Shown here: positions 1 to 8,978 of the stretch, in pieces | How the letters are laid out: each line of letters starts with the position of its first letter | Position numbering within the stretch: position 1 is the stretch's first letter | Source of the DNA: an uncultured Clostridia bacterium | GTDB taxonomy: Bacteria; Bacillota; Clostridia; Oscillospirales; Ruminococcaceae | NCBI GenBank assembly: GCA_944386805.1 | Contig: CALXCO010000011.1 | Coordinates: forward strand, 1-64,000 | DNA length: 64,000 nt | Direction of reading: 5' to 3' | Position numbers and translations under genes: made by a program | The notes under the pieces: model-generated | Told to the model about the DNA's origin: nothing | What the model saw: the letters and a program-made list of their open reading frames with translations, nothing else | The model's database searches: none

Positions 1-147
1 TCCAGCCCTCCGGCTGTATCGGTTGAGCAAAAGTCCGCGTGGGATTGATGTGGTATCTTTAACTTTGGGAAACTCCGCTCGCTGATCTATATCGCCCTGT
101 ATATCGGATGGGGAATTTCCGTCAGCAAACGGATCATTCAGGTACAG

Positions 148-1599
148 GTGCGCCATTATCTGATTGCCGTTTCCGGCTTAATGGTTTTTTGGTTTGTGAT
201 CCGTTCAATGAGATACTTTTTTATAACCGATATCGGAATATCACGGCAACTATGGTACCTGTACTACCTGCCAATGCTGTTTATCCCGCTGTTTTCTTTG
301 TTTGTGGCCATCTCACTGGGCAAGCCCGAGAACGCAAGGCTGTCGAAAACGGCGCTGCTGTTATTATCTATTCCCACGGTTCTTTGTCTGCTGCTGGTGC
401 TTACAAATGATCTCCATCAGCTTGTCTTTTCCTTCCCCGAAGGAGAGGTATGGACGGACGATAACATGAGTTATTCATTCGGATATTTTTTCGTGATCGG
501 GTGGGAGATCCTTTGCGCTTTAGCGGCATTTGTTATCATGATAATCAAGTGCCGGCTCTCATATAGGAAAAAATATCTGCCGTTTTTGCTGCTGGCAAGT
601 TCTATCGTATATGCCTTTATATATGTCAGCGGCGTGGAATGGATGCAGCTTATCGGCGGAGACATCACGGCAGCGCAGTGCCTGATGTTCACCGGAATAT
701 TGGAAAGCTGTATTCAGTGCGGGCTGATACAGACCAACACCGGCTATGAAGAACTGTTTATGGTCAGCAGGCTCGGCGCACAGATTACGGATCAGGGAAA
801 CACCGTCTGCCTTGCCAGCTCCAATGCCGGGGGGCTGACCGATGAGCAGAGAATGAGTGCCAAAACGCATCCTGTTTTGGCGGATAAAACGACACTGATC
901 AAAAGCAAACCGATTCGTTTCGGTCACGTGCTGTGGCAGGAGGACGTTTCAGAGCTTACCGAAGCCATTGAGCAGATCGAAGAAAACTGCCGGGATCTTT
1001 CGGAGCGTAACCGCCTCCGTCAGGAAAATCTGGAAACGAAAAAGAAAATCCTTTCCTTGCAGGAAAAGAACCGGGCAGCCGATGTGCTCAACCGGGAAAC
1101 GGCTGGACAAATCAGCATGATTGAACATCTGCTGACACAGTATGATACGGAAAATGATGCGAAAAAACGAGAAAAACTTCTTGCAGGTGCAGCGGTTTTG
1201 GGTGCATACATAAAGCGCTACGGCAATCTTCTGCTTGTCAGCCATCGGGAAGAAACGGCGGATATTCGCGACCTGTCAAGATGCTTTGAGGATTCTTTTG
1301 TGAATCTGGAACTGCTGGACGTGAAATGCCTTTGTACGCTCCCTGCGGATGTTATCCTGGCGACAAAGGATATGCTTCGCATATACCACACTTTTGAAAC
1401 GATACAGGAGGACTGTCTGTTCGACCTTCACAGTGTGTGGGTCAATGCCCGTGAAAGAAAGGGACAGTTTCTTGTGTCCATTGACTTTGTCTGCGATACC
1501 GATTTATCCGGCCATAAGGCAGACGCAGATTTGTATTCCTGCGAGGACGGAACCTACCGCTTTACCTTCCAATTGCAGAAAGGCGGTGAGGGCGCATGA
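148..1599 (+). CDS. Seven-TM sensor protein with degenerate kinase-like C-terminus
   Basis: The N-terminal half is a series of hydrophobic helices of the kind found in histidine-kinase 7TM sensor regions. A cytoplasmic coiled coil follows (roughly residues 265-320), then a region laid out like a histidine kinase dimerisation and ATP-binding core but without clear H, N or G boxes. I infer a signal-sensing partner of the kinase encoded next, which overlaps it by 4 nt (ATGA). The GTG given is only the first in-frame start in the window. The membrane region clearly continues upstream in another frame (see findings), so the true N-terminus is outside or interrupted by a one-base frameshift near 58-60. 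Confidence 0.7.
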   Translation: MRHYLIAVSGLMVFWFVIRSMRYFFITDIGISRQLWYLYYLPMLFIPLFSLFVAISLGKPENARLSKTALLLLSIPTVLCLLLVLTNDLHQLVFSFPEGEVWTDDNMSYSFGYFFVIGWEILCALAAFVIMIIKCRLSYRKKYLPFLLLASSIVYAFIYVSGVEWMQLIGGDITAAQCLMFTGILESCIQCGLIQTNTGYEELFMVSRLGAQITDQGNTVCLASSNAGGLTDEQRMSAKTHPVLADKTTLIKSKPIRFGHVLWQEDVSELTEAIEQIEENCRDLSERNRLRQENLETKKKILSLQEKNRAADVLNRETAGQISMIEHLLTQYDTENDAKKREKLLAGAAVLGAYIKRYGNLLLVSHREETADIRDLSRCFEDSFVNLELLDVKCLCTLPADVILATKDMLRIYHTFETIQEDCLFDLHSVWVNARERKGQFLVSIDFVCDTDLSGHKADADLYSCEDGTYRFTFQLQKGGEGA

Positions 1600-2603
1600 A
1601 AGCACGCAAAGCTATCGAAAAAATTAAAGCAAAACACGATCTGCGCAGTGCGGTAAAAGAAGCGCTGGACACCCTGCCCTCAGCCGTATGTTACTTCACT
1701 CCCGCAGGCACCGTCAAGCTGTGCAATACGGCGATGTATGAGCTTTACCGTAAAATCACGCAAAGCGACCTGCAAAGTCTTACCGAGCTGAACGAAGCGC
1801 TGGAGGGCTGTGATAACACCACCGGCGTCATCCGGGACGGAAATGTATTCCTTTTCCCTGACGGACACGCATGGCAGTATTCCGCAGAGAAGATCACGAC
1901 CGCACAAGGCGAGGTTTATACCGAAGTCATATTCGATGATGTGACCGAACTGTACGAAAAACAGCAGGAACTGAAGTGCCAGTCACGGGAACTGAAAAAG
2001 ATGTACCGTGAGCTGAAGGTCCTGTCGGACAATGTACTGGAAATGACAAGAGAACAGGAAATCCTGAACCTGAAAACGCGGCTGCACGATCAGATGAATA
2101 TGGGAGTTGCCGCCATACGGCAGATTTTGCGGCAAAACACCACTTCCGAAGAAAACGCCGCCGCTGTCAAGCAGTTTCGCCGTGCCATTCAGGTATTGCG
2201 TGAGGAAAACGTCTATCCCCGGGACGATGTGTCGGAGTTTATCCGGGATGCAGAGGTTTCCGGCGTCCGTGTGGAAATAAACGGCGAGCTTCCGACGGAG
2301 GCGAAGCTGCTCAAAGTCCTTCTTGCGGTCATGCGGGAAGCCTGTATCAACGCCGCCCGTCATGCGGACGCAACGGCTATGTGCGTGGTATCGGAGCAGA
2401 CAGGAGCTGCCGTCACCTTGCATATCACCAACGACGGCAGACAGCCGGAGGGAGACATCACCCCCCGGGGCGGGCTTGTGTATCTGGAAAAACAGATCAC
2501 GAGAGCAGGAGGCAGGATGGAGATACAGTCGCAGCCGGAATTTTTGCTGACGGTTACTTTGCCGGTTGGCGCAGAAAAACAGGAACAGGAGGTGCAGGTA
2601 TGA
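1596..2603 (+). CDS. Sensor histidine kinase, PAS-like domain
   Basis: A cytosolic histidine kinase of 335 residues. A PAS-like region covers about residues 25-120, followed by a coiled coil (120-155) and an H-box with His164 in TRLHDQMN. The ATP-binding domain has an N-box around REACINAARHA (Asn252) and a Gly-rich PRGGL segment. It has no membrane helices, so it presumably takes its signal from the membrane protein encoded just upstream, with which it overlaps by ATGA. It overlaps the downstream response regulator in the same way, indicating tight translational coupling. The signal is unknown. Confidence 0.85.
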   Translation: MKARKAIEKIKAKHDLRSAVKEALDTLPSAVCYFTPAGTVKLCNTAMYELYRKITQSDLQSLTELNEALEGCDNTTGVIRDGNVFLFPDGHAWQYSAEKITTAQGEVYTEVIFDDVTELYEKQQELKCQSRELKKMYRELKVLSDNVLEMTREQEILNLKTRLHDQMNMGVAAIRQILRQNTTSEENAAAVKQFRRAIQVLREENVYPRDDVSEFIRDAEVSGVRVEINGELPTEAKLLKVLLAVMREACINAARHADATAMCVVSEQTGAAVTLHITNDGRQPEGDITPRGGLVYLEKQITRAGGRMEIQSQPEFLLTVTLPVGAEKQEQEVQV

Positions 2604-3262
2604 CAAGGGTGCTTGTGGTTGACGATCAGCGTATCGCACGGGAATATATGGAGAATGTTGTGCACGGCAGCGAAGGCTACGAACTGGTGGGCAGTCTCAC
2701 AAAAGCGGATATGGCCGCTACCGTCTGTCACCGAAGCGCAGTGGAACTGGTACTGATGGATGTCTGCACCCACGGCAGAATGGACGGCATCGAAGCCGCC
2801 GCCGAGCTGAGAGAGCAGTTCCCGAAGCTCAAAATCATTATCGTTACCTCCATGCCGGAGGAAAGCTTTATCAAGCGGGCAAAAGAGGTGGGAGCGGACA
2901 GCTTCTGGCACAAGGAAGTAAGCCCCGAGGAGCTGATCACCGTGATGGACGCCACCATGCAGGGCAAGCATATGTGGCCGGGCGAATCGCCCATTGTCAA
3001 GCTGGGCGTTACCACCAGCAAAGAGCTGACCGATGCACAGCTCAAGGTTTTACGGCTGGTCTGCGAGGGACTGGAATACAATGAGATCGCGCAGGAGTTG
3101 AACATCACAGTCAGAACCGTTAAATGGCACGTTTCCAAGATTCTTGAGGAGACCGGTTTTTCCAACAAGACCCAGCTTGCCATTGCTGTCACAGGCAAGC
3201 GCCTCATTATTCCAAAGCTGCTTGACAATACCGATGACGAGGACGATCTTCCCATCGCGTAA
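2600..3262 (+). CDS. NarL/FixJ-type response regulator
   Basis: A 220-residue regulator. The receiver domain has the acidic pair Asp8-Asp9, phospho-acceptor Asp54, Thr83 and Lys105. A LuxR/NarL helix-turn-helix lies at about residues 145-205 (LTDAQLKVLRLVCEGL, then VRTVKWHVSKIL). The start at 2600 overlaps the kinase stop by ATGA, and an upstream in-frame extension does not resemble the family. It is followed at once by a rho-independent terminator, so the three genes form one operon. The likely target is unknown; the surface-protein gene 750 bp downstream is a candidate by position only. Confidence 0.92.
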   Translation: MTRVLVVDDQRIAREYMENVVHGSEGYELVGSLTKADMAATVCHRSAVELVLMDVCTHGRMDGIEAAAELREQFPKLKIIIVTSMPEESFIKRAKEVGADSFWHKEVSPEELITVMDATMQGKHMWPGESPIVKLGVTTSKELTDAQLKVLRLVCEGLEYNEIAQELNITVRTVKWHVSKILEETGFSNKTQLAIAVTGKRLIIPKLLDNTDDEDDLPIA

Positions 3263-3283
3263 AACAAACTGAATAGCCCGATA

Positions 3284-3319
3284 TACCCGGTTTCCGATGC
3301 GAGACCGGGTATTTTTTTT
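3284..3319 (+). terminator. Rho-independent terminator of the two-component operon
   Basis: The arms TACCCGGT (3284-3291) and ACCGGGTA (3304-3311) form a stem followed by eight T residues. It lies 22 bases after the response regulator stop. Confidence 0.9.
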
Positions 3320-3462
3320 GAAAAAATTTCTGCAATACTGTACTTAGGGACGGTGTGTTTTGAAAAACGATCCGGTATAATATAGGTGAACATAGGGTTA
3401 CTGCGCTTTTTTATGCCCAAATATCATCAGTGCGTAAAAAAGAGAACTTGGAGGTGAGGCAA

Positions 3463-3846
3463 ATGCGGAGAGTAGTGATTGATATGCAGAACGCCCTGTT
3501 TGCAGATGCGGTTGCCGAAGCCCTGCGTCGGTTTGACCCCGATTTTGATCCGGTGATGAGCGACAGTCCGGACAAAACGTTGTTTTTGTGCGATGCCGTG
3601 CTTGCGAATGTCCTGATTATGGAAGTTACAGCCTACACGCCGTGGAAGCTGGAGGAGCGGATGAAGATCCGTGCCGAGCTGAAGAAAACCAACCCAGACT
3701 GCAAAATTGTACTGGTTGTGGACGAGAACACCGAAAAGAAGCTGGCGGACAAGGTGCGTCAGGCGAAGAAGGACGGCCTTGTTGACAATTTCATCTACGG
3801 CTCTGTTTCTTCCACCTATCTTTCGGCGGTCATCGATGCTTTGTAA
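3463..3846 (+). CDS. Degenerate receiver-domain protein
   Basis: A 127-residue protein with the length and beta/alpha pattern of a stand-alone receiver domain. The chemistry is altered: Asp7-Met8 replaces the usual acidic pair, Glu54 (LIMEV) sits where the neighbouring regulator has its phospho-acceptor Asp54, and the conserved Lys is absent (IYGS). ATG 3463 is chosen because GGAGG lies 8 nt upstream; a GTG at 3430 is also in frame. A TATAAT at 3376-3381 suggests its own transcript after the terminator. I infer a phosphorylation-independent or decoy partner for the adjacent system. Confidence 0.75.
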   Translation: MRRVVIDMQNALFADAVAEALRRFDPDFDPVMSDSPDKTLFLCDAVLANVLIMEVTAYTPWKLEERMKIRAELKKTNPDCKIVLVVDENTEKKLADKVRQAKKDGLVDNFIYGSVSSTYLSAVIDAL

Positions 3847-3932
3847 GGAGGACGGTGGTGATGGAATGATATGATTGCATTTGACGCTTCTTCGTTCTCC
3901 GAACGGATGGGCAATGGCAGAAGCTCTCTTTG

Positions 3933-3990
3933 CCGTGTGGGAGAGCAGGTAAAACAAACCACACGGTCAGATCACCCGGCAAAATGCCGG
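3933..3990 (+). promoter_or_regulatory. Leader hairpins upstream of the surface-protein gene
   Basis: Two stems lie in the 167-nt gap before the SPQTG protein: CCGTGTGG (3933-3940) with CCACACGG (3959-3966), and CCGGCA/TGCCGG (3976-3990). The second ends 10 nt before the GGAGGA ribosome site at 4001. No T-tract follows, so this looks like untranslated-region structure rather than a terminator. Function unknown. Confidence 0.4.
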
Positions 3991-4013
3991 AAAGAAACAA
4001 GGAGGAATTGCTT

Positions 4014-7000
4014 ATGAAAGCAAAAATGAAACCGCATAAGCTGTTGAGTATGCTCCTCGCCCTTGTGATGGTGGTGGGGATGCTGCCTGCCATGGGTCAG
4101 GTGGCGTATGCCTACAGCGCAGGCGATATTGCAGGCACAACGGGAAGCGGAGCATCGGAAGCCGACCCCGTCGTCTGCGATACCTTTGCCGAATTCAAGG
4201 CGGCAATGGAAAATGAGGATATTCGCTTTGTGAAGCTGACGGGAACAATCGAAACTATTCCTGCTCAGGAAGATTTGAGTGCTGCGATAGACCAATCTTC
4301 CCCGAAAACATTGATTGTGGAGGGCAAAAACACATTTATAGGCTCAATGAACGGTCGTATTAACTGCCTTTTATACGTACATTCAGAGCTGAATGTAAAG
4401 GGAAGCGGAACCTTGGAATATAGCCATGGCATGGGCGCTGGCGCTGGTGCCGTAATCTACGGCCTCAGTAAATGCTCACTGACCATACAGGATGTAACTC
4501 TTGTAGGCAGCATTAACGGACAGACTTTTGGCAGGGCATTGTATTTAGCTGGTGACAGCAAGACGAAAATCCTGAGCGGAACATTTTCCGGATATTCCGA
4601 GTCGACTGTTGATGCTTATAATACAATATCAGCAGTATCTGTTAATGAGTTAGCTGAACTGACCATTGAAGATGGTTCTTTCTATTCAACAGCTGGTGCA
4701 GACAGCATTAAAACCTATGGTCTTGATATTAATAAGGCAACTACAAAGGTTACTCTGAACGGCGGCACCTATGACGGAATTGATGCAAGTGATGCTAACC
4801 TCAATCTGTCAGATATGCTGGGCACAGACCGTTATTATACAGACAGCAATGGAACTGTTGACATGACATCCGTAACGAATACGACAGAGAGGTTGACTGT
4901 CAAAACGAAGCGCATTGACGCTGTGGATGTAAATATCTCTGTGCCTGTCGTTGGAAATCATCCGCAGAATGCAAGTTCAAATACAGAGAATACCAAAGTG
5001 TTATCAACCGTGTGGTCATCCGACGGTGCGGTGATTCCTGAAACAGGTACGTTTGAGGCGGGCAAAACTTATAAAGTACAAGTCTCGGTTTATACCAAAA
5101 ATGATTATTTCTTTGGAGATCCGCTAACAGTCACTATTAACGGTTCCACAGCAGTCACGGATTTTGAACGCCCAGGTGTAGGTAATCGCACCATTACTTT
5201 CGAGAAAGAGTATACTCCTGGAAATAGTATCCTTAACTCTGTGGACGTGTCAATCACAGAGCCTGTGGCAGGGGCTCAGCCGCAGGATGCAGTCTCTAAC
5301 ACCGCTAACGTCAGTGTTAGCACAACGGAATGGTATCATAATGGAACTAAGATTTCTGCATCGGATACGTTTGCAGCGGGAGAAACTTATAAAGTACATG
5401 TCATAGTGAATCCGGACAGTGGGTATGAATTTGCAGATAATCCAACAGCCACTTTTAACGGTTCCAAAACGGGCACGCTTTACACGAATGGTAAAGACTA
5501 CATCAACTACTATGCAGAGTTTACTGCTGTAAATGCTCCTATTAACTCTGTAGACGTAAAGATCACGGAACCTGTCGCAGGGGCTCATCCGCAGGACGCA
5601 GTCTCTAACACCGCTAACGTCAGTGTTAGCACAACGGAATGGTATCATAATGGGACTAAGCTTTCTGCATCGGATACGTTTGAATCGGGAGAAACTTATA
5701 AAGTACATGTTATAGTGAATCCGGACAGTGGGTATGAATTTGCAGATAATCCAACAGCCACTTTTAACGGTTCCAAAACGGGCACGCTTTACACGAATGG
5801 TAAAGACTACATCAACTACTACGCGGAGTTTACAACTACTGCGGAATCGACAGAGTACGCCATCACAGTGACAAACGGTAAAGCGACAGTAGGCGCAGGC
5901 ACTGAAATCAGTAAAGCGGCAGAGGGCACAACGGTTACCCTGACCGCAAATGCGGCTTCTGACGGTGAGATATTTGATAAATGGGTTGTAGAGGATGGAA
6001 GTGCAAGCATCACCCTTGCGGACGCAAACAGCGCAACCACCACCTTCACAATGCCTGCCGGCGCAGTCAGCGTGAAAGCAACCTATACCTCTTATATCAC
6101 GATCAACTTGGCGGCAGGCGAAGGAAGCGGCACGATGGAGCCACTCATTCTAAAAGCCACCTATGGTTATTATGAATTAATCGCTCCGGATTGCACATTT
6201 ACACCGCCGGCAAATAAGGTGTTTGACAAGTGGCAGTTCAGTAAGGATGACAGTTATCTCAAACCGGGAGACACAAAAACTATATGGTCTTCTGCCAACG
6301 GGGCGACGCTGACTGCAATTTGGAAGGACGCTCCTGTAACCTACTACACCGTTTCCTTTGACAGCAACGGCGGTACTGGCAGTATGGCTGCTGCAACCGG
6401 TGTTTCCGGTGACTATGTACTTCCTGTTTGCGGCTTCACAGCTCCTAACGGCAAACAGTTCAAGGCTTGGAGCGTTGGCGGTGTTGAAAAGGCTGCTGGC
6501 GATACCATCAATGTAACTGCTAACACTACCGTAACCGCAGTTTGGGAAGCTGTTGAGTACAATGTAACCGTGACAGGCGGTACTGCATCCGTTGGTGCAG
6601 GCACTCCGATCACCAAGGCAACAATGGGTACAACCGTTACTTTGACCGCAGGTGCAGCTCCTTCCGGTCAGATGTTTGATAAATGGGTTGTTAACGGTGT
6701 TGTCGTTGCTGATGCAAACAGCGCAACTACCACCTTCGTAATGCCTGCTGGTAATGTAACCGCAGAGGCTACCTACAAGAACATTCCTGTTGTTACTTAT
6801 ACCGTAACCTTCAATGCAAACGGTGGTACGGGCAGTATGGCTGATGCAACCGGTGTTTCCGGTGACTATGTACTTCCTGTCTGCGGCTTCACAGCGCCTA
6901 ACGGCAAGCAGTTCAAGGCTTGGAGCGTTGGCGGTGTTGAAAAGGCTGCTGGCGATACCATCACCGTAAACGCAAATACTACCGTAACTGCAATTTGGGA

Positions 7001-7931
7001 GAACATCCCTGTAACCTACTATACCGTAACCTTCGACTCCAACGGTGGTTCTGCTGTAACGGCACAGTCTATCGAAGCAGGTCAGAAGGCTACCAAGCCT
7101 GCCGATCCTACCAAGGACGGATACGATTTCAAGGGCTGGACTTTGAACGGTTCTGCTTATGATTTCAACACCGCAGTGAACGGCAATATTACTCTCGTTG
7201 CTACTTGGGAACAGCAGCAGGTTGTACCTACCACCTACACCGTATCCTTTGCGGCTAACGGCGGTACAGGCACAATGGCAGATGTAACCGGAATTTCCGG
7301 CGAATACACTCTCCCTGAAAACGGCTTCACTGCTCCCGATGGCAAGCAGTTCAAGGCTTGGAGCGTTGGCGGTAACGAAAAGGCAGTTGGCGACAAGATC
7401 ACCGTTACTGCTGACACTACCGTAACCGCAGTTTGGGAGGACATCCCTGCCGGACACACCTGCGACATTAAGCCTGTTGCAAAGGTTGAGCCTTCCTGCA
7501 CAGAGGCCGGTAAGGAAGCGTACTACAAGTGCGAAGGCTGTGGCAAGTTCTATGAAGATGCACTCGGTACAAAGGAAATAACCGACCTTGCAGCTTGGGG
7601 CAATCTTGCTAAGCTCGGTCACACCGAATCCGATTGGAAGTCCGACAAGGATAATCATTGGAAGGAATGCACCGTAGCAGGTTGTGGCGTTATCATTGAG
7701 AACAGCAAGGCTGCTCACGCAGACGCTAACAACGATGGCAAGTGCGATACCTGCGAATACAATGTTGGTAAAACCCCTACCAATCCCGGCAATAAGCCTT
7801 CGGATGATGTTCAGTCTCCGCAGACCGGCGACAACAGTATGATGTGGCTGTGGATCGCTCTGCTGTTCGTCAGCGGCTTCGGGGTTGTGACAACTACTGT
7901 TTATACTAAAAAAAGAAAATCTGTGAAATAA
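4014..7931 (+). CDS. Cell-wall-anchored repeat protein with SPQTG sorting signal
   Basis: A secreted surface protein of 1305 residues. It opens with a signal peptide (Lys-rich start, hydrophobic core, AYA-type cleavage site near residue 34). An N-terminal region resembling a right-handed beta-helix (about 35-290) follows. Next come related Ig-like modules around 300-615, two of them nearly identical 103-residue copies. Several InlB B-type/Listeria-Bacteroides repeats (xYTVTFxxNGGxG...W) span 615-1145, and a Cys-containing segment with CxxC pairs covers 1150-1260. The C-terminus has SPQTG, a hydrophobic helix and a KKRK tail, the layout of a sortase substrate. ATG 4014 has GGAGGA 7 nt upstream. 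I infer an adhesin or surface scaffold; the ligand is unknown. Confidence 0.88.
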   Translation: MKAKMKPHKLLSMLLALVMVVGMLPAMGQVAYAYSAGDIAGTTGSGASEADPVVCDTFAEFKAAMENEDIRFVKLTGTIETIPAQEDLSAAIDQSSPKTLIVEGKNTFIGSMNGRINCLLYVHSELNVKGSGTLEYSHGMGAGAGAVIYGLSKCSLTIQDVTLVGSINGQTFGRALYLAGDSKTKILSGTFSGYSESTVDAYNTISAVSVNELAELTIEDGSFYSTAGADSIKTYGLDINKATTKVTLNGGTYDGIDASDANLNLSDMLGTDRYYTDSNGTVDMTSVTNTTERLTVKTKRIDAVDVNISVPVVGNHPQNASSNTENTKVLSTVWSSDGAVIPETGTFEAGKTYKVQVSVYTKNDYFFGDPLTVTINGSTAVTDFERPGVGNRTITFEKEYTPGNSILNSVDVSITEPVAGAQPQDAVSNTANVSVSTTEWYHNGTKISASDTFAAGETYKVHVIVNPDSGYEFADNPTATFNGSKTGTLYTNGKDYINYYAEFTAVNAPINSVDVKITEPVAGAHPQDAVSNTANVSVSTTEWYHNGTKLSASDTFESGETYKVHVIVNPDSGYEFADNPTATFNGSKTGTLYTNGKDYINYYAEFTTTAESTEYAITVTNGKATVGAGTEISKAAEGTTVTLTANAASDGEIFDKWVVEDGSASITLADANSATTTFTMPAGAVSVKATYTSYITINLAAGEGSGTMEPLILKATYGYYELIAPDCTFTPPANKVFDKWQFSKDDSYLKPGDTKTIWSSANGATLTAIWKDAPVTYYTVSFDSNGGTGSMAAATGVSGDYVLPVCGFTAPNGKQFKAWSVGGVEKAAGDTINVTANTTVTAVWEAVEYNVTVTGGTASVGAGTPITKATMGTTVTLTAGAAPSGQMFDKWVVNGVVVADANSATTTFVMPAGNVTAEATYKNIPVVTYTVTFNANGGTGSMADATGVSGDYVLPVCGFTAPNGKQFKAWSVGGVEKAAGDTITVNANTTVTAIWENIPVTYYTVTFDSNGGSAVTAQSIEAGQKATKPADPTKDGYDFKGWTLNGSAYDFNTAVNGNITLVATWEQQQVVPTTYTVSFAANGGTGTMADVTGISGEYTLPENGFTAPDGKQFKAWSVGGNEKAVGDKITVTADTTVTAVWEDIPAGHTCDIKPVAKVEPSCTEAGKEAYYKCEGCGKFYEDALGTKEITDLAAWGNLAKLGHTESDWKSDKDNHWKECTVAGCGVIIENSKAAHADANNDGKCDTCEYNVGKTPTNPGNKPSDDVQSPQTGDNSMMWLWIALLFVSGFGVVTTTVYTKKRKSVK
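5233..5841 (+). repeat. Two near-identical 309-bp tandem coding repeats
   Basis: The segments about 5233-5541 and 5542-5841 repeat with a period of 309 bp (103 codons), measured between the two copies of GCAGTCTCTAACACCGC at 5289 and 5598. They differ at only scattered positions, which points to recent duplication or gene conversion inside the surface-protein gene. Confidence 0.85.
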
Positions 7932-8081
7932 CAGATAGCTAACCATTTAAGGATGGCGGTAGCGGAGCTTCCGCTGCCGCCTTTTCCTTACGAAAAGGAT
8001 TTCTTCGGAAGTCCCTTTCCGAAAGGCGGCAAAAAAGCGCTTTGCCGATTTTCGGAAAGAAATCGAACAAGGAGAAATCAA

Positions 8082-8687
8082 ATGGACGAACAAGAAAAAG
8101 AAATTGAAGAAATACTCAGAACATTTGACAAAGCACCTTCGCCTTCGTCAGAAAGAAATAACCAAGCTCAAATGCGGCAGAACCATTTGCAGTCTCGGCA
8201 GGCTCCCAAAAAGACAACTGACGCCGAACGGACTGCCCGCACATCAAATCAAACTGCATACAAAAGACAACCTCAGTCAAGTAAAGGCAGGTATCTCTCC
8301 CCTACACGCAAAACCGCAATAAAGCGAAGAAAAAGGCAAAGAGCTGTGATTGTCTCGTTATTAGCACTCCTTTTTGTTGTTCTGATTATTGTGTTGATCT
8401 GCAAAGGCTGCTCCGGCAGAACAGATGCGCTTGCCGGCAAATGGGATTTTGATGGGACTACTGCCTATGAATTTGACGGAAAGGGAGTTGGAACGATGGT
8501 GCTGCCATCCGTTTCCTACGACTTCAAGTATGAAATTAACGGAAACGAGCTTTACATAGATTTTATAAACGAATCTGTCCACGACAGCACTTACAGCTTT
8601 ACCGTGCAAACCAATACCTTAACTCTTGTCGGAGGAAATGACACAGCAATACCGGGAAAGGTTTATGAGCTGACAAAACAGGAATGA
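8082..8687 (+). CDS. Single-pass membrane protein with DUF5640-like extracellular domain
   Basis: A 201-residue protein. It has a long Gln/Ser/Lys-rich cytoplasmic N-terminus (about 1-90), a basic stretch KRRKRQR, one membrane helix (about 94-113), and a C-terminal beta-rich domain beginning AGKWDFDGTTAYEFDGKG. That pattern resembles DUF5640/lipocalin-like domains of Firmicutes. ATG 8082 has AAGGAGA upstream. It follows the sortase substrate and may belong with it; no function is known. Confidence 0.65.
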   Translation: MDEQEKEIEEILRTFDKAPSPSSERNNQAQMRQNHLQSRQAPKKTTDAERTARTSNQTAYKRQPQSSKGRYLSPTRKTAIKRRKRQRAVIVSLLALLFVVLIIVLICKGCSGRTDALAGKWDFDGTTAYEFDGKGVGTMVLPSVSYDFKYEINGNELYIDFINESVHDSTYSFTVQTNTLTLVGGNDTAIPGKVYELTKQE

Positions 8688-8727
8688 AGCGTGCTAAACA
8701 CAACAGTAGCTATTAACGGAGGTCTAT

Positions 8728-8856
8728 ATGAAAAGCAAAAAAGTATTACCGTTAATTTCGCTCCTGTTTGTCGCTATAATGCTCTTTTCTGTCGGAATGA
8801 TAGTAAAAGAGCATCGGGAACGCCAACAAGATATAAAACCTTATAATTGTATGTGA
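8728..8856 (+). CDS. Small single-helix membrane protein (42 aa)
   Basis: A short frame beginning MKSKKVLPLISLLFVAIMLF with GGAGG 5 nt before the ATG. It encodes one hydrophobic helix after a basic N-terminus and a charged tail ending in Cys-Met. It sits directly after the DUF5640-like gene. Function unknown; the good ribosome site is the main support. Confidence 0.5.
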   Translation: MKSKKVLPLISLLFVAIMLFSVGMIVKEHRERQQDIKPYNCM

Positions 8857-8947
8857 TGAAAAAGCACAAAGAGTACGCTAATCAATAGTTATTGTAATTT
8901 CCCTTGTGTTTTTTTGGAACACGAAGGAAATTGGGAGAAATATAAAT

Positions 8948-8978
8948 AGACCGTCTGCTCGTATTGAGTAGACGGTCT
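8948..8978. terminator. Hairpin at the end of the ImmA-type gene
   Basis: AGACCGTCTGCTC pairs with GAGTAGACGGTCT across a five-base loop, giving a 13-bp stem with one G-T pair. It abuts the stop codon of the leftward ImmA-type gene; the U-rich stretch after it on the minus strand is broken (TATTTATATTTC). A weaker imperfect hairpin lies at about 8897-8933. Confidence 0.55.

Noticed and set aside
6177..7946. Long open frame on the minus strand inside the surface-protein gene
   Set aside because: It mirrors repetitive Thr/Gly-rich codons of the plus-strand protein, is Cys-rich and lacks any domain or ribosome site.
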